DNA from: Prevotella sp. | Lineage (GTDB): Bacteria > Bacteroidota > Bacteroidia > Bacteroidales > Dysgonomonadaceae | DNA length: 10,777 bases | Direction: 5' to 3' | Assembly (NCBI GenBank): GCA_031263965.1 | Contig: JAISES010000254.1 | Span: forward strand, 1 to 10,777 | In this document: piece by piece, positions 1 through 7,015 of the stretch | Layout of the letters: each line of letters starts with the position of its first letter | Position numbering within the stretch: position 1 is the first letter of the stretch | Program-made: the position numbers and the translations under genes | The notes under the pieces: model-generated | The model's input: only the letters and a program-made list of their open reading frames with translations | What the model was told of the DNA's origin: nothing | The model's database searches: none

Positions 1-7
1 CGAAAGT

Positions 8-40
8 ATAAAAGAGCCGCTACTGCCAATAGCGGCCCTT
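8..40 (-). terminator. Rho-independent terminator of the SusC/SusD operon
   Basis: Read on the minus strand, the arms AAGGGCCGCTA and TAGCGGCTCTT (plus positions 30-40 and 12-22) form an 11-bp stem with one G-U pair around a 7-nt loop, TTGGCAG. The 3' arm runs into CTCTTTTATAC, a short T-tract. It lies 17 nt past the stop codon of the last operon gene, so it should end the three-gene transcript. Any further genes of the locus left of the window would need their own promoter or read-through. Confidence 0.85.
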
Positions 41-57
41 ATATTGCCGGAAGTTTT

Positions 58-1230
58 TTAATCCTGCGAGCCGTAAACGGTCATTTCGGCAAGCATTGCA
101 TAATTATCACTACCTTTTACTCCATCACCAAAATAAAGCTTGACATATCTGGCTTTTGGATTTTTCGTTAACCTGATACTTGTAGGAGTATTTTGATCGA
201 TTTTAAAAGCTGATGTTCCATGATCTTCCCAGTTCCAATTATCAGAGTTGGCCTGATCAACGGCATCTGCTGCTTTACATGTTAATATTTGCTGACCTTT
301 CTGTCCTTTACCGTTTCCTTGTCTTCTTGTCAATTCAATACGGCTGATCGTTATTTCCTTACCCAGGTCTACAATAATCCAGTGTGGATAATTCGTTGAC
401 GGATTACTCCAACTGGCGTGCCAGAATGTATTTACATCATCATCAAAGATAGCGGTAGCCTTGTTTTTATCCCCTTCATTTACAGCCTGTGAACTATATC
501 CTATCGTTCCGGCAGCGCTACCGGAATTATATCCCGGTATAGACCATCCTGATTTAGGGATCAGAGACTCTTCATACGGAGTGAGAGTATATTCCTTTGT
601 CACAGACTGATTTTCAAACGCATCAGTAGTATATACCTTAAAAACAGTAGCTTCCGCAGGTATTCCTTCTACAGCGTCGTATCCTGTTTCGTTAGCTTTG
701 ATAGTCTTTCTTTCGACACGGCCTTTAATAACCCATTGAATAACCACATTAGCGGCCTTACCGGTTGTATTTTCCCATTCTACCCTGACCCCGCCAAAAT
801 CAGGAAGCACTTCTACCTTGTCGATCAGAATATCGAAAACAGGAGCCAACGGAGTGGCGGCGATTGCTACGCCCGGCGAGGCGGCGCCTCCTTCGCTATG
901 GGCTGTCAATGTAAATTCATATTCTTTAGTATCACCAAATCCTTCGATAATTTCTGTAGCATATCCGGTAACAGGGTCTACGGCAAATTTGGAAATGTTA
1001 CGTCCGCGTTCAGCGCCATTACTTCCCACATAGGATATGCTGACATAATGAAAACTGATATCCTCCGGATTTTTCCACTTCAGAACAACAGTACCATTAT
1101 CTACTGCTGCCGTGACATCTGTCACAGGGCCGGGCGCAATACCCGGATCCCATTCTTTCTTTTCCTCGCTGCACGAAGCAAGTATGATACAGCATATAAA
1201 CAGGCAACAAAATTTATATATATTTTTCAT
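58..1230 (-). CDS. Surface lipoprotein, DUF4959-DUF5126-DUF5000 type, putative glycan-binding protein
   Basis: This 390-residue protein starts with a lipoprotein signal peptide; the lipobox is LASC with the acylated Cys at residue 20, followed by SEEKKE. Two beta-rich, fibronectin-III-like segments follow: about 30-128 (DUF4959-like, opening GPVTDVTAAVDNGTVVLKW) and about 130-220 (DUF5126-like). The C-terminus, about 235-388, is discoidin/F5-8C-like (DUF5000), with AIFDDDVNTFWHASW, HWIIVDLG and ARYVKLYF. Proteins of this architecture are usually encoded just after SusD and are thought to hold or present ligand at the outer surface, as surface glycan-binding proteins do. No catalytic motif is visible. 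It is the third gene of the operon, 36 nt after the SusD stop, with the terminator close behind. The signal peptide has four Cys besides the lipobox Cys. The ligand is unknown; the domain names come from memory of the families, not from a search. Confidence 0.85.
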   Translation of the reverse strand: MKNIYKFCCLFICCIILASCSEEKKEWDPGIAPGPVTDVTAAVDNGTVVLKWKNPEDISFHYVSISYVGSNGAERGRNISKFAVDPVTGYATEIIEGFGDTKEYEFTLTAHSEGGAASPGVAIAATPLAPVFDILIDKVEVLPDFGGVRVEWENTTGKAANVVIQWVIKGRVERKTIKANETGYDAVEGIPAEATVFKVYTTDAFENQSVTKEYTLTPYEESLIPKSGWSIPGYNSGSAAGTIGYSSQAVNEGDKNKATAIFDDDVNTFWHASWSNPSTNYPHWIIVDLGKEITISRIELTRRQGNGKGQKGQQILTCKAADAVDQANSDNWNWEDHGTSAFKIDQNTPTSIRLTKNPKARYVKLYFGDGVKGSDNYAMLAEMTVYGSQD

Positions 1231-1266
1231 ACGATAATATTATTTTTTAATGGTTGTATATAACAA

Positions 1267-3135
1267 TCAATAACCGGGATTTTGAACAACATTAGGATTT
1301 CTATCCATATCCTGACTTGGTATAGGCATCAGGTAATGTTGAGGAACCAGAAATTTACGCACATATGGAGCACCGACATCCTGTACCTGAAAGAAATCAT
1401 TATCCGATGTCCCCTCTATATTCAATCCCATAGGACGGGCATTAAAGTATTTCTTTCCGAGCAACCAACGGCGAACATCCCAGAAACGCTGGTTTTCCAG
1501 ATATAATTCGATCGCTCTTTCCTGGCGTACAATTTGTCTCATTTTAGCCTGATCCGGAGTGACTCCGATAGACCCCCAGGTTTCACCAACACCTTTCAGT
1601 CCTGCACGGTTCCTAATCTTGTCTATATAGGTTTTAGCCGTAGCTAAATCGCCGGTCTCAACCAATGCTTCCGCATAGTCAAGATACAACTCTCCAAGGC
1701 GGATAACAGGCCATGGATAGTGAACCAATCCTGAGGCTCCGGAACCTTGGGCATAGTTAGGATGAACACCTTTCTTATTCAGGTAACCGGTAGGTGAAAA
1801 GTTCGTAGATCTCATTTGTTTACCACTATTATCATTCTTACGGAACTGCGTCAGCCATTCGGTAGTATTATTCCTTTTTATTTCATAATTACCGTTATGG
1901 TAGCTGATCCATGCATAGAAACGGGGCTCCCTGTACATATTCAGTTTCATAGTTGTTCCTGTCCCATGCAATGTATTCGGCGGATTACCATATTCGTAGC
2001 GTTTTGCATAATCGTATGCGGGGTCTTCATTGATAGGCAAACCGTTCTCGGTATAGAATTGCTCGAGCATACACATTGTAGGCGCTACACCATTCCAACT
2101 CTGGTCCCTGTTGGGATCGAAAGGCGTCGATTTATTCTGCAACGAATAGTTATCCTCTTTTCCACACCACGGCCAGATAATTTCCTGAGTTGTCCTGTCC
2201 GCAATAGTCATACGCAATACACGCTCGGTAATATTGTTAGGAACCGGAACATCTGTAGCCAAATCAGTTTCCTTATACAATCTGAACCCGGCAGCATCGG
2301 CATAGTCTATTGCCGATTTCAAAGCATCGGCAGCCTTCTTCCACTTTGCAGCATCGTATGTAGTATTCATCAGAGTATTACCGTCCTTATCGACAAAAGA
2401 TGCAAGATAACTGCTCAAATCATCGGTATCTGCTTCTGATGATTTACCTCCGTTGAACAAAGGAGATGCGGCATACAACAGCATACGTCCTTTTAACGCT
2501 CTGGCTGCCGTACTTGTAGCGCGACCGTAATCAGAACCTGTAAACTTCTCGGGTAATCCCATTGCGACAGCCTCATCAAATTTGGAGGCAATCCAGTCTA
2601 CACATTCATCATATGGTTTTCTGGCTTCATAAGATTCAGGATTGGAATTAAACGGATCGGGATAAGACTCTACAATAATAGTAGGGCCATAACATCTTAA
2701 CAACAAATAGTGGTAATAGGCGATCAAATATGTTGCCTCTGCTTTATATAGCTGTTTTGTTTCCTTATCCATATCAGGAACACCATCAACCCTGTTCAAG
2801 AAAATATAACACTGGCGAATCCCTGTAAATATGGAATTCCAGTATGAGATAACGGGAGATACGGATGTATAATCGCCTTTCAGGAAACTGGCAAAAGACT
2901 CGTGCTCGAAAGCTGTAATGACTTCGTCGCTGGTATAAAGGTCTATACTCTGTGTCGCATGCCGGGGATTCGGTATATAGCCGTAGCAGGAATACAAGAA
3001 TCCCTTAGCCATATCCCTGTTTGCAAAAGCATCGTCTTCGCTAGGTAATTCATCCGGTATTATATCAAGATAATTACAAGAAGGCAGCACGGAAAAACCT
3101 AATAAAATAATAATTATTGTATATAACTTTTTCAT
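1267..3135 (-). CDS. RagB/SusD-family outer-membrane nutrient-binding lipoprotein
   Basis: This 622-residue protein is the lipoprotein lid of a SusC/SusD transporter; it binds the ligand at the cell surface and delivers it to SusC. The signal peptide ends in the lipobox LPSC (Cys20), followed by NYLDIIPDELPSEDDAF, the usual SusD opening. The C-terminal hallmarks of the family are present: RLGELYLDYAEALVETGD near residue 480, DKIRNRAGL near 510, and RQERAIELYLENQRFWDVRRW near 535-556. The length is normal to slightly long. The start ATG lies 14 nt after the susC stop codon, so the two are surely co-transcribed. No enzyme in the window hints at the substrate, and SusD sequence alone does not reveal it. 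Confidence 0.95.
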   Translation of the reverse strand: MKKLYTIIIILLGFSVLPSCNYLDIIPDELPSEDDAFANRDMAKGFLYSCYGYIPNPRHATQSIDLYTSDEVITAFEHESFASFLKGDYTSVSPVISYWNSIFTGIRQCYIFLNRVDGVPDMDKETKQLYKAEATYLIAYYHYLLLRCYGPTIIVESYPDPFNSNPESYEARKPYDECVDWIASKFDEAVAMGLPEKFTGSDYGRATSTAARALKGRMLLYAASPLFNGGKSSEADTDDLSSYLASFVDKDGNTLMNTTYDAAKWKKAADALKSAIDYADAAGFRLYKETDLATDVPVPNNITERVLRMTIADRTTQEIIWPWCGKEDNYSLQNKSTPFDPNRDQSWNGVAPTMCMLEQFYTENGLPINEDPAYDYAKRYEYGNPPNTLHGTGTTMKLNMYREPRFYAWISYHNGNYEIKRNNTTEWLTQFRKNDNSGKQMRSTNFSPTGYLNKKGVHPNYAQGSGASGLVHYPWPVIRLGELYLDYAEALVETGDLATAKTYIDKIRNRAGLKGVGETWGSIGVTPDQAKMRQIVRQERAIELYLENQRFWDVRRWLLGKKYFNARPMGLNIEGTSDNDFFQVQDVGAPYVRKFLVPQHYLMPIPSQDMDRNPNVVQNPGY

Positions 3136-3149
3136 ATTCGTCTATAATT

Positions 3150-6100
3150 TTATAGTGAGATTTGAACTCCGAAATTGAATACACGTGTAGTAGGATATTT
3201 AAATCCGGCACCACCTCCCTGCTCAGGATCCCATAGTTTAAACTTAGAGAATGTCAGTAAGTTACTTCCGGCCATATAGATTCTGAAGCTTTTTTCTTTC
3301 AGGAACTTATATGTATAACCTATTTCTGCATTTTTCAGTTTCAGGAACGAAGCATCGCGTAACCAGTATGTAGAGTTTACCGTATTATTATTGTTGTCTT
3401 CCTGGCTCAAACGCGGATATGCAGCATGTATATTCGGATTGGACTCGCTCCAATAGTCATCTTTAATGAATTGTAATACGTTGCGTATAGAAGATGTTCC
3501 GAAAGGATGGAAACCACTCATCATTAATGAAGTTCTGCCAACGCCCTGGAAGAAGAATGAGAAGTCCCAGTTCTTCCATTGTACAGAAGGTCCGAATCCG
3601 TAAGTAATCTCAGGCACAGTCGGATATCCGGCATATATCTGGTCGCTTCCATCTATTTTACCATCTGTTAACCCCAATCTGTCCAGTTGATCCTTGTATT
3701 TAATATCCCCTGCATCAACAGCAAGGCCTCCTAATTGCTGGCGGGGACTATTGTTTACTTCAGCCTTATCGATAAACAATCTTTCGGCCTCGTACATAGA
3801 TAGCTGATTTACAGAATGCCCGACTCTGGAACGATTAGGGTATAGTAAATAAGAAGGTTCATCGTAATTCAGTATTTTATTGGCTGCATAGGTGAATGTA
3901 CCTTTGAAAGTAACAAGAAGATCTTTTCCAAACTGTTTGTTATAATCGGCAGCTATATCGAACCCGTGATTGCGTACACTTCCCAGGTTTCCAAATATGG
4001 CGATACTACCGGTACCTACATAGTTCGGTATTGCCTGACGGGTCAGATATATATTTTCACGAACCTCCCTGAATCCATCAACCATCAGGTTTATGCTTCC
4101 ATTGAAGAGTTGGAGATCTATACCTGCATTTAGCTTTTTACCTATTTCCCATGTGATATCCTTGTTTTCCAGGCGGGAATAATAAGGTCCGTAAGCCGAA
4201 TAACTCTGATCGGTACCGGTGGTATAACCTATGCTACCCAAATCGATTATACCCAAATAAGGGAACCGGCTTGTCCACTTGTTATCAGTATTGATCGCAT
4301 CATTACCTACCAACCCGTATGAAGCGCGGATCTTCATGTGGTTAACAACAGGCTTGAGTCCTTCAAAGAATGGCTCTTCACTGATAGTATAACCGACTGC
4401 AGCCGAAGGGAAGAAGCCCCAGCGGTGATTTTTGGCAAAGGTTTCACTACCGTTATAACCGAAGTTCAGTTCCGCCAGATAACGGTTTTTATAACTATAA
4501 GACGCACGTCCTGCAATATTTTGCTTGCGCAATGGTAAAGAAGCATATAATACCTCGGTACTTTGAAAGAAACCCGGATTATTGTTATTCCATTCATCCT
4601 GGCTATACAGCAGCATAGCTCCTACCGAGTGTTCTTTATTGAAAGTCTTATCGTAGTGTAAGCGTGATTCCAGATATATGTGGCGATCACCTTCTGTATT
4701 GGCCAAAGTCACCAACGAAGTTTCCTGCAAGCCGCCTATACGTGAAAGTGTATAGTCGTTCAAACCCCCGCTTTCGTTCAGGCCATAATTCGATATATAA
4801 TATAAGTTGTATCCTACGGTCCTCCATCGGCTGGTTTTAGACCAGTTTTTGAAAGACGCCAAAGCATTCAGGGATAATCCCGGTAATATGAAGTCAAGTT
4901 TTTGATTCAACTCCAGATTTGCAGTCACCGTACTTTCAAATCTAGTCTGTATGGTAGTAGACAACATGGCCATAGGATTACGGAATCCGCTGTTATACGT
5001 ACCCCCGGATTTACCTCCCCACAGATAGTGCTCCTGCTTTTCACTCTGATTGCGCGGGTCATTTGATGGATATACGATCGGATAATCTACCGGATTGGCG
5101 TTCATGATCATACCGTACAGGTCGTTGGCCGATGTGTAAGGACCGCTATAGTCATACAATTGGGTATTCAGCTTCAACGTAATCAGCGTAGACGGTGTAA
5201 CGTTGATACCGATATTATTCTGGAAATTGTAACGCCATAAGTCAATATTATTGTCGAACGAGTAATATTCCTTACTGCGTCCTCTTATCAGTCCGTTTTC
5301 ATGGTCAATAGCAACGTTCATAAAGTAATCTACTTTTTGTCCGCCGCCACGTATATTGAATACACCTCTTTCTGTCCACGAAGAATTATTAAACATTTCG
5401 CTATACCAATCTACATTCGGGTAAAGCAGCGGATCTCCTCCTGCAGCCGTACCTGCTATCTTTTCGGGGCTATATGCCGTACCTTTACCACGTCCGTTTT
5501 TAAGGGATTCATTGTACATTCTCATATAAGAAACCCCGTCTACTGTGTCAGGCTTTTTGATCGGAGACATAACCGAAGCGCTAAAGTGGGCATGGATAAG
5601 TGGCTTATCCAAGTTGCGTCCTCTTTTTGTTGTTACTATCATTACGCCGTTACCTCCACGCGTACCGTATAAGGAAGTGGCTGTAGCATCTTTAAGGATA
5701 GAAAAGCTCTCGATAACTTCAGGTATAAGGTTGTTGAGGTCTCCCGAAGAAGCCTCTACTCCATCGATAATAATCAGGGGATTCGTTGTACCATTGAAGG
5801 TCGATACCCCGCGTATCCAGAAATTTGCTCCGTCGGCGCCAGGCTCGCCTGAGCGTTGTACAGCAACTACCCCAGCCAAACGTCCGGCAAAACTGGTAGT
5901 CAAACGGGTAGAAGGCACTTTAAGTTCGTCTGCCGAAATAGACTGTACTGCTCCGACAACCGATGCTTTTTTCTGTGTTCCGTAACCAACCACTACAACA
6001 TCCTGAAGGTCTGTTACGTCCGGATACAATACTATACGCAGATCCTGCTGATCTTTGACAAGGATATCCTGCTCTTGGAAACCAATATATTTTATATGTA

Positions 6101-6584
6101 AAGTATATCCGGGAGATACTTCTATGGTAAACTTACCATCTACATCGGTAAGCACGCCCACTGTAGAACCTTTTATAGCCACCGGAACCCCGATAAGCGG
6201 TTCACCGGCGTTATCTACTACAATACCTTTCAATGTATAAGGTTTTTGCATACTTCCGGAAGAGGTCAGGCCGGTTGATTTGCCGGCGTTAGAAATATAT
6301 ATCTGTCTGTCAGATATAGTATAGCTGTTTCCTGTTGTTTTCAGAAGTTCGTCAAGTATCTTATCTACAGTTTGATTTTCTGCGTTTATAGATACTTTTT
6401 TGTTAACATCTAATACATTATCATAATAGAAAAAAATGAATTCACTTTTTTTCTCTATTTGAGATAAAGCTTCTTTTATCGTTTTGTTATTCAACCTGAG
6501 TGTAAGGCGGGTACTCTGAGAATAACTATTAACAGCAGAACAAACACTCACTCCAACGATAAGGAAGAAAGTCATTAATTTCAT
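3150..6584 (-). CDS. SusC/RagA-family TonB-dependent transporter with N-terminal STN (sigma-signalling) domain
   Basis: This 1144-residue outer-membrane beta-barrel imports the SusD-bound ligand using TonB energy. Order of parts: signal peptide about 1-22 (ending NSYSQ); STN domain about 25-98 (LTLRLNNKTIKEALSQIEKK onward), which in this class contacts a periplasmic FecR protein; carboxypeptidase-regulatory-like beta-sandwich about 116-188 (KGIVVDNAGEPLIGV); putative TonB box near 193-203 (LQDVVVVGYGT); plug about 205-323 with LIIIDGV and SLYGTRGGNGVMIVTTKRG; barrel to the C-terminus, ending FNFGVQISL with the terminal aromatic/hydrophobic pattern expected for barrel assembly. The STN domain fits the nearby FecR and ECF sigma genes, suggesting that ligand uptake switches on its own operon. 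The start is fixed by a signal peptide directly after the ATG and an in-frame TAG upstream with no other ATG between. The leader is antisense to a putative small RNA. Confidence 0.96.
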   Translation of the reverse strand: MKLMTFFLIVGVSVCSAVNSYSQSTRLTLRLNNKTIKEALSQIEKKSEFIFFYYDNVLDVNKKVSINAENQTVDKILDELLKTTGNSYTISDRQIYISNAGKSTGLTSSGSMQKPYTLKGIVVDNAGEPLIGVPVAIKGSTVGVLTDVDGKFTIEVSPGYTLHIKYIGFQEQDILVKDQQDLRIVLYPDVTDLQDVVVVGYGTQKKASVVGAVQSISADELKVPSTRLTTSFAGRLAGVVAVQRSGEPGADGANFWIRGVSTFNGTTNPLIIIDGVEASSGDLNNLIPEVIESFSILKDATATSLYGTRGGNGVMIVTTKRGRNLDKPLIHAHFSASVMSPIKKPDTVDGVSYMRMYNESLKNGRGKGTAYSPEKIAGTAAGGDPLLYPNVDWYSEMFNNSSWTERGVFNIRGGGQKVDYFMNVAIDHENGLIRGRSKEYYSFDNNIDLWRYNFQNNIGINVTPSTLITLKLNTQLYDYSGPYTSANDLYGMIMNANPVDYPIVYPSNDPRNQSEKQEHYLWGGKSGGTYNSGFRNPMAMLSTTIQTRFESTVTANLELNQKLDFILPGLSLNALASFKNWSKTSRWRTVGYNLYYISNYGLNESGGLNDYTLSRIGGLQETSLVTLANTEGDRHIYLESRLHYDKTFNKEHSVGAMLLYSQDEWNNNNPGFFQSTEVLYASLPLRKQNIAGRASYSYKNRYLAELNFGYNGSETFAKNHRWGFFPSAAVGYTISEEPFFEGLKPVVNHMKIRASYGLVGNDAINTDNKWTSRFPYLGIIDLGSIGYTTGTDQSYSAYGPYYSRLENKDITWEIGKKLNAGIDLQLFNGSINLMVDGFREVRENIYLTRQAIPNYVGTGSIAIFGNLGSVRNHGFDIAADYNKQFGKDLLVTFKGTFTYAANKILNYDEPSYLLYPNRSRVGHSVNQLSMYEAERLFIDKAEVNNSPRQQLGGLAVDAGDIKYKDQLDRLGLTDGKIDGSDQIYAGYPTVPEITYGFGPSVQWKNWDFSFFFQGVGRTSLMMSGFHPFGTSSIRNVLQFIKDDYWSESNPNIHAAYPRLSQEDNNNNTVNSTYWLRDASFLKLKNAEIGYTYKFLKEKSFRIYMAGSNLLTFSKFKLWDPEQGGGAGFKYPTTRVFNFGVQISL

Positions 6585-6643
6585 AATCCTGAGCGTTTTT
6601 GTTTTATTAGCCTATTTTACGTTAAATTCATTTGTTTTTGTCA

Positions 6644-6651
6644 TACCTTTG
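6644..6651 (+). promoter_or_regulatory. Bacteroidetes -7 element for putative antisense sRNA
   Basis: TACCTTTG matches the Bacteroidetes -7 consensus TAnnTTTG exactly. Transcription would start about 5-7 nt downstream, near 6656-6658. The -33 TTTG is not found at the ideal spacing; TTAA at about 6622-6625 is all that lies there, and the two TTTG copies at 6631-6634 and 6637-6640 are too close. The promoter is therefore good at -7 and weak at -33. It points away from susC and into the susC leader on the opposite strand. Confidence 0.55.
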
Positions 6652-6656
6652 TAAGG

Positions 6657-6740
6657 ATTTAATGATTGAACTCATAAGTTATCTGATTTAATGTTAAATC
6701 GTTAATTGGATGGTATTCGCAGTATCATCCAATTTTTTTT
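6657..6740 (+). ncRNA. Putative cis-antisense sRNA opposite the susC leader (DonS-like)
   Basis: This is a roughly 84-nt unit bounded by a TAnnTTTG element just upstream (6644-6651) and a strong hairpin plus T-tract at its end (6704-6740). Inside is a second possible stem-loop, GATTTAA/TTAAATC (6685-6700), and a weak AACT/AGTT pair (6670-6680). It contains no credible reading frame. It runs antisense to the susC 5' leader, with its 5' end about 72 nt upstream of the susC ATG. In Bacteroides fragilis, short RNAs in this position and orientation (DonS and relatives) repress the susC-like gene of sigma/anti-sigma-controlled loci. Position, length and orientation match that class. Expression and function here are inferred. 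Confidence 0.6.
6704..6740 (+). terminator. Rho-independent terminator of the putative antisense sRNA
   Basis: Arms 6704-6715 (AATTGGATGGTA) and 6723-6734 (TATCATCCAATT) form a 12-bp stem with one G-U pair and a 7-nt loop, TTCGCAG. They are followed at once by a T-tract (6735-6740, with more T-rich sequence to 6750). The T-tract is only on the plus-strand 3' side. It cannot serve fecR or susC, both on the minus strand, so it implies a plus-strand transcript in this gap. Confidence 0.8.
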
Positions 6741-6817
6741 GTTTCTTTTTCTATTTCATACGCTTTATGTTTTTGTCAATTAAAAATTTAAGATTAATAT
6801 ATTTGTATTATCTGATT

Positions 6818-6860
6818 AAAAAAAGCAAAAAGCCCTCACTCCGGATAAAGATCATCCGGA
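6818..6860 (-). terminator. Possible fecR terminator or leader hairpin
   Basis: A perfect 7-bp inverted repeat, TCCGGAT (6840-6846) and ATCCGGA (6854-6860), encloses a 7-nt spacer. On the minus strand it is followed, after GTGAGGGC, by TTTTTGCTTTTTTT (6831-6818), so it could end fecR transcription about 155 nt after the fecR stop. The 8-nt gap between stem and T-tract is long for a classic terminator. On the plus strand a T7 run (6869-6875) also lies 8 nt away, so orientation is not certain. It may instead be an operator or a leader structure. Confidence 0.4.
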
Positions 6861-6894
6861 ATAAAAGATTTTTTTAATAGCTTTGCGGGTTTTA

Positions 6895-6908
6895 CTCTCT
6901 CTCTCTCT
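6895..6908. repeat. (CT)7 dinucleotide repeat
   Basis: Seven uninterrupted CT units lie about 110 nt downstream of the fecR stop and about 310 nt upstream of the susC start. The last two units form part of the palindrome CTCTAAT-AA-ATTAGAG (6905-6920). Runs of this kind can change length by slipped-strand replication. Whether this one varies or affects expression cannot be seen from one sequence. Confidence 0.8.
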
Positions 6909-7015
6909 AATAAATTAGAGCTAACTGCCAAATTTTCAGTTGGAAAAATGATGTCGGATATTACTTTATTTAACTTTATTTTTTGCATTAAAAGAAAGAA
7001 TACAGGTATTAAAAA

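Larger units (their letters stand above)
6585..7015. other. 431-bp fecR-susC intergenic control region
   Basis: This gap holds no credible protein gene. From left to right it contains the susC leader (minus), a plus-strand promoter element (6644-6651) and hairpin terminator (6704-6740) that together delimit a putative antisense RNA, an AT-rich stretch (6741-6830) that could hold the susC promoter, a 7-bp-stem hairpin (6840-6860), a (CT)7 repeat (6895-6908) running into a palindrome (6905-6920), and a further short inverted repeat, AACTG/CAGTT, at about 6922-6941. No TAnnTTTG element was found on the minus strand, so susC probably depends on the local ECF sigma factor or on another non-housekeeping promoter. 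That last point is inference. Confidence 0.6.

Noticed and set aside
850..895. A locally GC-rich, partly palindromic stretch (GAGGCGGCGCCTC) inside the lipoprotein gene.
   Set aside because: It encodes a Gly/Ala/Ser-rich link between domains (EGGAASPG) and is explained by the protein sequence; no sign of insertion or frame disruption.
736..1263. A 175-codon plus-strand open frame opposite the DUF5000-type lipoprotein.
   Set aside because: It is a shadow frame with a composition unlike a real protein, lying entirely opposite a well-supported gene. The same holds for the other plus-strand frames inside SusC, SusD, FecR and the aldolase gene.
6774..6779. TTGACA on the minus strand upstream of susC, with AAATAG 17 bp further on, resembling an E. 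coli-type promoter.
   Set aside because: Bacteroidetes vegetative RNA polymerase uses TTTG/TAnnTTTG rather than TTGACA/TATAAT, and the -10 part is poor.
6878..6885. A second plus-strand TAGCTTTG (TAnnTTTG match) in the fecR-susC gap.
   Set aside because: There is no TTTG near -33 and no terminator or reading frame downstream before fecR, so a single 8-bp match is not enough to call a promoter.
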